DNA from: Dichetophora obliterata
Lineage: Eukaryota > Arthropoda > Insecta > Diptera > Sciomyzidae
NCBI GenBank assembly: GCA_963920525.1
Contig: OY986436.1
Span: 14,335,467 to 14,399,466, forward strand
Direction of reading: 5' to 3'
DNA: 64,000 nt
The translations under genes and the position numbers were made by a program. This document shows positions 58,716 through 64,000 of this stretch, piece after piece. The stretch's first letter is position 1. The number at the start of each line of letters is the position of its first letter. The notes beneath the pieces are model-generated. The model worked only from the letters and a program-made list of their open reading frames with translations, was not told the origin of the DNA and searched no databases.

Positions 58716-60530
58716 CGAATTGTCTTTCATGTTTGTTGCGCCTAATCAATAATTCACGTATTGTTCCAATCAGTTCTTTGATTAATGATCCATCCCTTTC
58801 CTTTCTATCCAAAGACCAAACGTTGTTTGTATAAGACGCGTGGCTTGGTTCTTTAATCTTTTTTTTTATTAAAAACTAAAAAAAATATTTTTATTTTTGC
58901 TTTTAATTATTTTCAACAAACCTGTATACTTGAAACAAAAAAAAAAAAAACAAAATGAAAAATTACAAATCACATTTTACAAATTAAAAAAGATTAAACA
59001 TAACTTCTTTCCTTATCAGCAATATTTGGTGAGTTTTAATTTATAACTGGAGTTTTTTAAGCAAAATTTATAGCATGACCCAAAATTGTCAATAAAATCA
59101 TGTGTTTTTATGAAACAATTTCAACACTCCTTCATATCACTAGATCAATTTGGTCAGCCGCTTGAGATATTTTGAGACCCGGAGGCATATTTGTAGAGGT
59201 CTTTTTCGTTTAATGTGTTTTGCTGCAATTTATATCCCATGCCACCTTGACTTGTAAATAAAATACAAGTCATAACAAAACAAAACGAAAAAAAATTCTA
59301 AGAAGAATAATAAAAGAAACACTTCTGGGATGTTGATAATCAACCAAATTAAATTTTACACCCGCGGCAGGTGATTGTTTAAAGTTGCTGCTGCTTGTTT
59401 TATGAACACGAGCGCGTGCAATGGTTTGGGGTGTCTGTGTATGGGTGTGTTAAGGATCTGGTGTCGTGGTTGACAACGCATGTTTACTTAGCACAAAATC
59501 ATCATGACGATAGGCACTGATTACTGAGGCAAGCTAAGTAAAAGGCTGAATGTATTTTAAGGGCTGTTTTTTTCTATGTTGTTTCATTTAAAAACAAATC
59601 AAATTCTTTTGCTCACAAGCGAAACCATATTTTCTTCGATAATAAGGTTTTGTAATAATATTTTAGAAATGGTATGGTTTTTTAATATTATGGACAAAAG
59701 CCAAAATGTTTGTGAAACAAGAAGTATTGCTATTGTTATTTTTCAATGATTTTGAGTAACGTTTTTCCGTTTTATACGTTTTAAGCCTTAATCATAATTT
59801 ATAAGTAATTTTTTTTTTAAGAAACCTTTCATCTCTGTACTTTTAACCCAATTTTAGAGCATATTACGTTGGCATAAGCAGCTTAATTACACGCCACCAT
59901 GTCATGCAGTATTTAAATTTTAATCATAATGTTGAGCGCTAATGTTTTTTTCTTATTTAAGGTTTGACAATGTTTGCGTTTTAATAAGTCGCCGCAGTTA
60001 GGAGCAATAATGTTTGTTGTAGCATCTAATACGAGTGGCTCATAATTAAAAATCCTAAGGCCAAAAAATAAGGCATGGCACGGCACAGCTTAATGTTTTT
60101 CAACTTATACAAATTTGATGTTAAAAATTTTCCATAATGATGACGGTCAAAATACACGAAAGGGTTGGTTATTAAAAATATTAAAAAAAGTAATGGACCA
60201 AAAAATATGTCACAAGCTTGGTCGCACAAAAGTTTAAAGTGCTTCAAAATTAGTTTGATAACAATGGAATGAAGAAAATGCCAAAGCTTTGGGACGGCAC
60301 AAATTTTTATGCCGCATATTTGTAAATTCCAGCTATGCATAGTATGATTTTGAATTATATATTTGAATTAAATGTATTTATTAGTCTTTTTATTATTTAA
60401 GTTACTTCTTAAGAGAGATTAATTGATATGCCAATTAGATTAGCTAACAAAAAACTAAGTTTATCAAATAGTGAAGATTCTATTAGTTTGGTTACGTTTA
60501 AGATTAAAGATAAAGTTCAGTTCAATTTAA
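58716..60530. other. Unassigned DNA
   Basis: No gene or transposon end is recognised. The open frame at 60,026-60,340 on the minus strand is hydrophobic but has no recognisable domain. Confidence 0.4.
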
Positions 60531-60559
60531 GTTATGTTAAGACATCAAGTGTCATTATA

Positions 60560-60950
60560 TGTTAAGACATCAGCTGCGAATAGCAATAGTGTGGCAGCCC
60601 TGGTAATCATACGAAAAGAAGAAAAGAACGACCAAACAATATCAGCTATGCAGAACCGCGGCGACATAGTAAAATTAACAAGAAGGAAAGAGACAGCTAT
60701 AAGTAACGGCTCCAAAGCGACAAAGTTCAAGCACAAAGCAATCAGGCAATATCTGCAATGCGGCATAGCTGCATCATATCACAAGTAATAAGAAGAAGCG
60801 AAAAAGCCATAACAACACAAAGAATTTCAAGCACAAAGCAATCCGACAATATCTGCAATGCGACACAACTGCATCAGCTATAAAAAAGAACAAGCATGCG
60901 CATATAAAAGACCACGCACGACCAGATTCGATCTCTTTTGCCATGCAGCA
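60560..60950 (+). mobile_element. LTR-like sequence with adjacent primer-binding-like site
   Basis: The segment begins TGTTAAGACATCAG (the word also starts at 60,535) and ends CA at 60,950. It has a TATA box TATAAAAG at 60,903 followed by a pyrimidine-rich start region. The next bases, GGCGATCGTGACGG (60,951-60,964), resemble the primer-binding site used by some insect LTR elements (GGCGACCGTGACAGG). No gag or pol follows, so this would be a solo LTR plus a little leader. A 100-bp tandem duplication lies inside. A host promoter is an alternative. Confidence 0.4.
60726..60886. repeat. Tandem duplication, period 100 bp
   Basis: TTCAAGCACAAAGCAATC starts at 60,726 and again at 60,826. The two copies match for about 60 bases, through GCAATATCTGCAATGCG-type words. 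Confidence 0.85.
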
Positions 60951-60964
60951 GGCGATCGTGACGG

Positions 60965-61997
60965 GTAAGTAAACAGCCCTTCTCTGGACGAAGCTTAATA
61001 ATTGGAATAAATGGGCCCATGAATTATTTCTAATTGTTGGTTTAAGTTGAATTCCTTGTTGATTATTACCTCCTTGTTTGGAGTAGCCTTAGAAATTAAA
61101 AAAGAAAGGGCCCATGATTTATTCCTTGCCAATGATAAGCGCTAGTTGTCGCCCTTGTTTCTAGGACACTATAGCTGAGTTGGAGAATGTCCTTGATTCC
61201 TGTCAAGCAGTTATTCAGTGTCAAACTTACACGGAGTAGATTTTTAGCTGGCTTTAAGTTCACTACTACGAATACCTGGCACGACGGCATAAAGGAAACA
61301 GTCAAAGAAAAGAAATTAAGAAAGATAAAAAAGCTGAAGTAATTCAGTAAAGTAATTGCGTAAAGTACTGGAGACGCATAGTGCAATACATCGTGGCTTG
61401 AACATATAAGGAAGAATATTGAATCGCATCCTTTGACGCACGCACAGCTATTTGCAATACAAGAAAATATATATGGGCATTTCCATCGTAACTCACGCGA
61501 CATGCGTACGACTTTAATCTTCGTTTTCTCGAAAGTTTATGTTATTAATGTAAAAAAAAATTTTATTTACATATGTCTTCCAAGACATAGTAATGGTTTG
61601 ATCTACTAAAACTGTCATTCCTGTAACTAATTAAGAATGGCAGTGGTAAACTCACGCGACAAAAAAGCTAGTGTGTTCTACAAGCAAGTTTAGAGTTTAC
61701 AAACTCAGTGAATTTTTCCATATAATATGTTTTTGTTTTTAATTTTCAAAAACAGTAGTTTTCCGATTTTACGAACATAATGATTGTCAGGCCAATTCTT
61801 TCAATCGATTTTGTCGCTAAACCGAGTACTAAAATAAAATGGCCTATTTTTATTCTAAAATTACTGAAAGTAGTATTTTAAAATAATTACTTTATTGAAA
61901 TAAAAACTTGTAGTGAACGTATAAAAAGGTGCATAGTAAATTAATTTTTTTAATGAGATCATAAAATGTTTATGTTAGTAATGTATAAGAAGTTTGT
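60965..61997. other. Unassigned DNA
   Basis: AACTCACGCGACA occurs at about 61,490 and 61,651, and CTGTCATTCCTGTAAC, the motif of the 446-bp satellite, at about 61,613. The open frame on the minus strand at 61,096-61,503 has no recognisable domain. Confidence 0.4.
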
Positions 61998-62053
61998 ACA
62001 CTCAGGGAATTATTGAATTTCGTACACGGCTGCCATACTAGAGTTATAATATC

Positions 62054-62298
62054 TGTGGTCAAAAGCACTAAGCGCTTAAGTCAAAAATTGCTGTTTCGAG
62101 TAATCTCGTGTTAAAGTTTTCAATCGCCATATGAATTGTATGAAAGAGTCTTTTGTTTTTGTGTCATAACTTTGGCTAGGGTCATGCTAGAAGCTCCAGA
62201 TTTTGTGTGCTTATAAAGCTATATGCTTGAAACACATTTACATCAATAACTCAGTTTTGTCTTAAGTCGACTTAAGCGCTTAGTGCTTTTGACCACAG
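62054..62298. mobile_element. MITE inserted in the element copy, 245 bp
   Basis: The ends are exact 30-bp inverted repeats starting CTGTGGTCAAAAGCACTAAG. The paralogue at 6,667-7,956 lacks it and shows the empty site TTATAATATATGAAATG. Comparison gives a duplication of ATAT, or of TA if one more base is counted as element on each side. The interior is non-coding. Confidence 0.92.
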
Positions 62299-63053
62299 AT
62301 ATATGAAATGAAGTCACCTTAGCTGAAAGTTTATTGCAAGTACTTTATGAGAGCTCTCATAGCCCTAATTGAATCTGCAGTAATCATTAAAAAAAACAAA
62401 AATTATGTTGAGCGGCTTTTGAAAATAAGAGCTGTGGTTACAGTTGTGATACATTCAGTATTGTGGCTACTGCAACCAACTTTTAAATCTTGCGGTAGAG
62501 AAACTCCAATACGGCTATTGTAGCCTCAATAAGGTTTTCACGCTTTTACTGAAGACTCTAAAACCACAAAAGACAAATTTCTCCATTTTAGTTTTGGCTT
62601 TGCAGCGTGCTTGTTGGCAAATATTAAAAAAATTGTTTTTAAAGTTAATCGGTATTTTCTTTGATAATCGCTTTACTTTGATAATAAATATTATGCCTAT
62701 TGTATTGAAAAAGGCGTGGTATTTTACAATTCCATTGTCTAAAACTATTTGTAAGCATGTTTCAGATGCATGCTAATGGTTTGTCGTTTATAATATGGGA
62801 TTTTTAAAGTTCCATAAAAACAATTTTAAAAAAATAGCTTGTAATATTCAATGAACAATTAAAATTTTATATTTATTTGATCAAAAAAGTAATATTTTTT
62901 CAAATGATTTGAAATAAAAATTTAAAAATTATTTAAAAATAACACTTTTTTAAGCAAACGGCATTAAGAAATTGGTGATAACCTTAAAAGCGCAGAGGTA
63001 AGTAGCTTAAATAAAAAAGTTCTGACAACCTCAACATAAGGATTTATGGCTAT

Positions 63054-63268
63054 CAAAACCGAATTCCTCTCACCATTATAAAAGGCGCTGCTATGACCCC
63101 TCCACATTTCGGCTGTCAAAACCGAATTCCTCTCACCATCGCAAAAGGCGCTATTATGACCCCTTCACAATTCGGCTGTCAACACCGAATTCCTCTCACC
63201 ATCGCAAAAGGCGCTGTTATGACCCCTTCACAATTCGGCTATCAAAACCGAATTCCTCTCACCATTAA
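63054..63268. repeat. 63-bp minisatellite, about 3.4 units
   Basis: Units start at 63,054, 63,117, 63,180 and a partial one at 63,243. It is the same unit as at 7,508-7,783. Confidence 0.9.
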
Positions 63269-63596
63269 AAGTTCTTACAGTTTTCTGTGAGGTTGTCAAA
63301 ACCGGCAGAGTATCTCTTAAACAGGATCTAACAGCCCTTATGGAAGTTGTCAGAGCCTCGCATATGAAATTTTTTGAGAACCGTAATATTGCGGCTAGAA
63401 AAAGCGAAGTTTTGATAGCATCGCCAGTTCTGTGAGTGTATGCATACGTATTTATTTACAACATTTATTTATCACTGTTTGTTCCTTTTTAATACTAAGA
63501 ATACTTTTAATTGCATCTTCCAGAAGTTATAGGAGTACAAATAACTTTGTAGAACCAGCTTTATTATATTTGGCCCATTGAATGCAAATTTCTAAA

Positions 63597-64000
63597 TTTG
63601 AGCATCATCATGCTTTATTTTTGGCTCTACATTTTCTGACTCTACATCGTCTTCGTTTTCTACCTGATCATCTTCGAAATCATATGCCACTATTTGTTTA
63701 ACCTATATTTTTAGATCGTATACTGAAAATGCAATCTAAAAATATTAAATATTTTACACGTTTCATTGTAAAAAAACCAAAACTAATATTTGATAGTAAC
63801 ATTTCGAAAACCTGAATTTAGCAATTTTACTCCATTTTTCATTGCTTAGGAATTCTCGTTTTGATATAAGAAGGATGATAGAGATAGATTGTCCACTCAT
63901 CGAAATTATAACTTTGTATCAGAAATTTATTCCAGCATTTGGCTAGCGATGCTTTAGAGAAGGGCTTCCATCCTAATGCTAGTCCTGCATTAAGCATCGT
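63597..64000 (-). pseudogene. Possible jerky/Tigger-like (DDE_1) fragment, cut by window end
   Basis: From the window end the minus strand reads GLALGWKPFSKASLAKCWNK, recalling the W..V....L.NCWKK block that follows the catalytic core in CENP-B/jerky/Tigger proteins. About 200 bp further a short acidic tail reads VAYDFEDDQVENEDDVESEN and ends in a stop near 63,597. Both could belong to one gene split by an intron or by decay. The evidence is weak; the acidic tail looks more coding-like than chance. The protein could equally be an unrelated host gene's last exon. Confidence 0.25.

Larger units (their letters stand above)
61999..63438. mobile_element. TA-flanked non-autonomous DNA transposon, copy 2
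   Basis: Same family and orientation as 6,667-7,956: CACTCAGGGAA at the left, TGTGAGTG at the right, TA outside both ends. Differences from copy 1 are a 245-bp MITE insertion, one minisatellite unit fewer, and a 26-bp deletion between GCCAT words. Apart from these the copies are close, so both are fairly young. Confidence 0.85.

Noticed and set aside
60534..60788. Open frame of 84 codons on the plus strand
   Set aside because: It runs through the LTR-like region and its 100-bp duplication, and shows no domain.

Overview
This is a visibly A+T-rich stretch of animal genomic DNA. I find no intact host protein-coding gene and no functional RNA gene in it. The contents are stacked and nested transposable elements, fold-back and tandem repeats, and A+T-rich DNA I cannot assign. 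The combination suggests an insect, most likely a higher fly (brachyceran Diptera): DD41D-type mariner transposases (a group known from tephritid fruit flies), Jockey/CR1-group LINEs, a Penelope-like element, hAT and piggyBac-like relics, and clusters of interrupted (TTG)n/(CAA)n. Species cannot be proven from the window.

Layout. 1-9,800: an inverted copy of a complex 1.5-kb-period repeat, two transposase remnants (a Tc1-like HTH and a hAT C-terminus), a TA-flanked element carrying a 63-bp minisatellite (6,667-7,956; second copy at 61,999-63,438), a short palindromic MITE and a tRNA-derived SINE. 9,790-12,885: a Penelope-like retroelement (RT plus GIY-YIG endonuclease) between long inverted arms, with hammerhead-ribozyme-like cores in its terminal repeats. 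13,889-18,560: a hAT-like non-autonomous element and a 2.5-kb fold-back element. 19,450-21,475, 28,615-29,351 and 34,945-37,950: three diverged, 5'-truncated copies of one LINE lineage. The third is split by an internally deleted DD41D mariner (36,235-37,172), and closing the site with one TA restores its reading frame. 23,761-26,545: the 1.5-kb-period repeat followed by a LINE endonuclease fragment. 33,092-34,843: a three-level nest, hAT containing a piggyBac-like element containing a palindromic MITE. 38,147-47,142: MITEs, a repeat with 120-bp subunits, a long fold-back region with tandem arrays, and a five-unit 446-bp satellite. 50,705-56,638: the most interesting block. A 3,378-bp transposon (52,609-55,986) has an exact 8-bp target-site duplication, about 400-bp terminal inverted repeats and a transposase of about 700 residues that I cannot place in a named family although it has hAT-like features. 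A diverged relative lies nearby at 50,705-51,011. 56,640-64,000: mariner and SINE remnants, an LTR-like sequence, the second minisatellite-bearing element with a MITE inserted in it, and a possible DDE_1/jerky-like fragment at the edge.

No operon or pathway logic applies. The functional relationships are those of autonomous transposases and reverse transcriptases to their terminal repeats and deleted derivatives. All coding regions seen are broken; the least damaged are the 52,609-55,986 transposase (one stop, one frameshift) and the Penelope RT (one stop, then a frameshift in the endonuclease).
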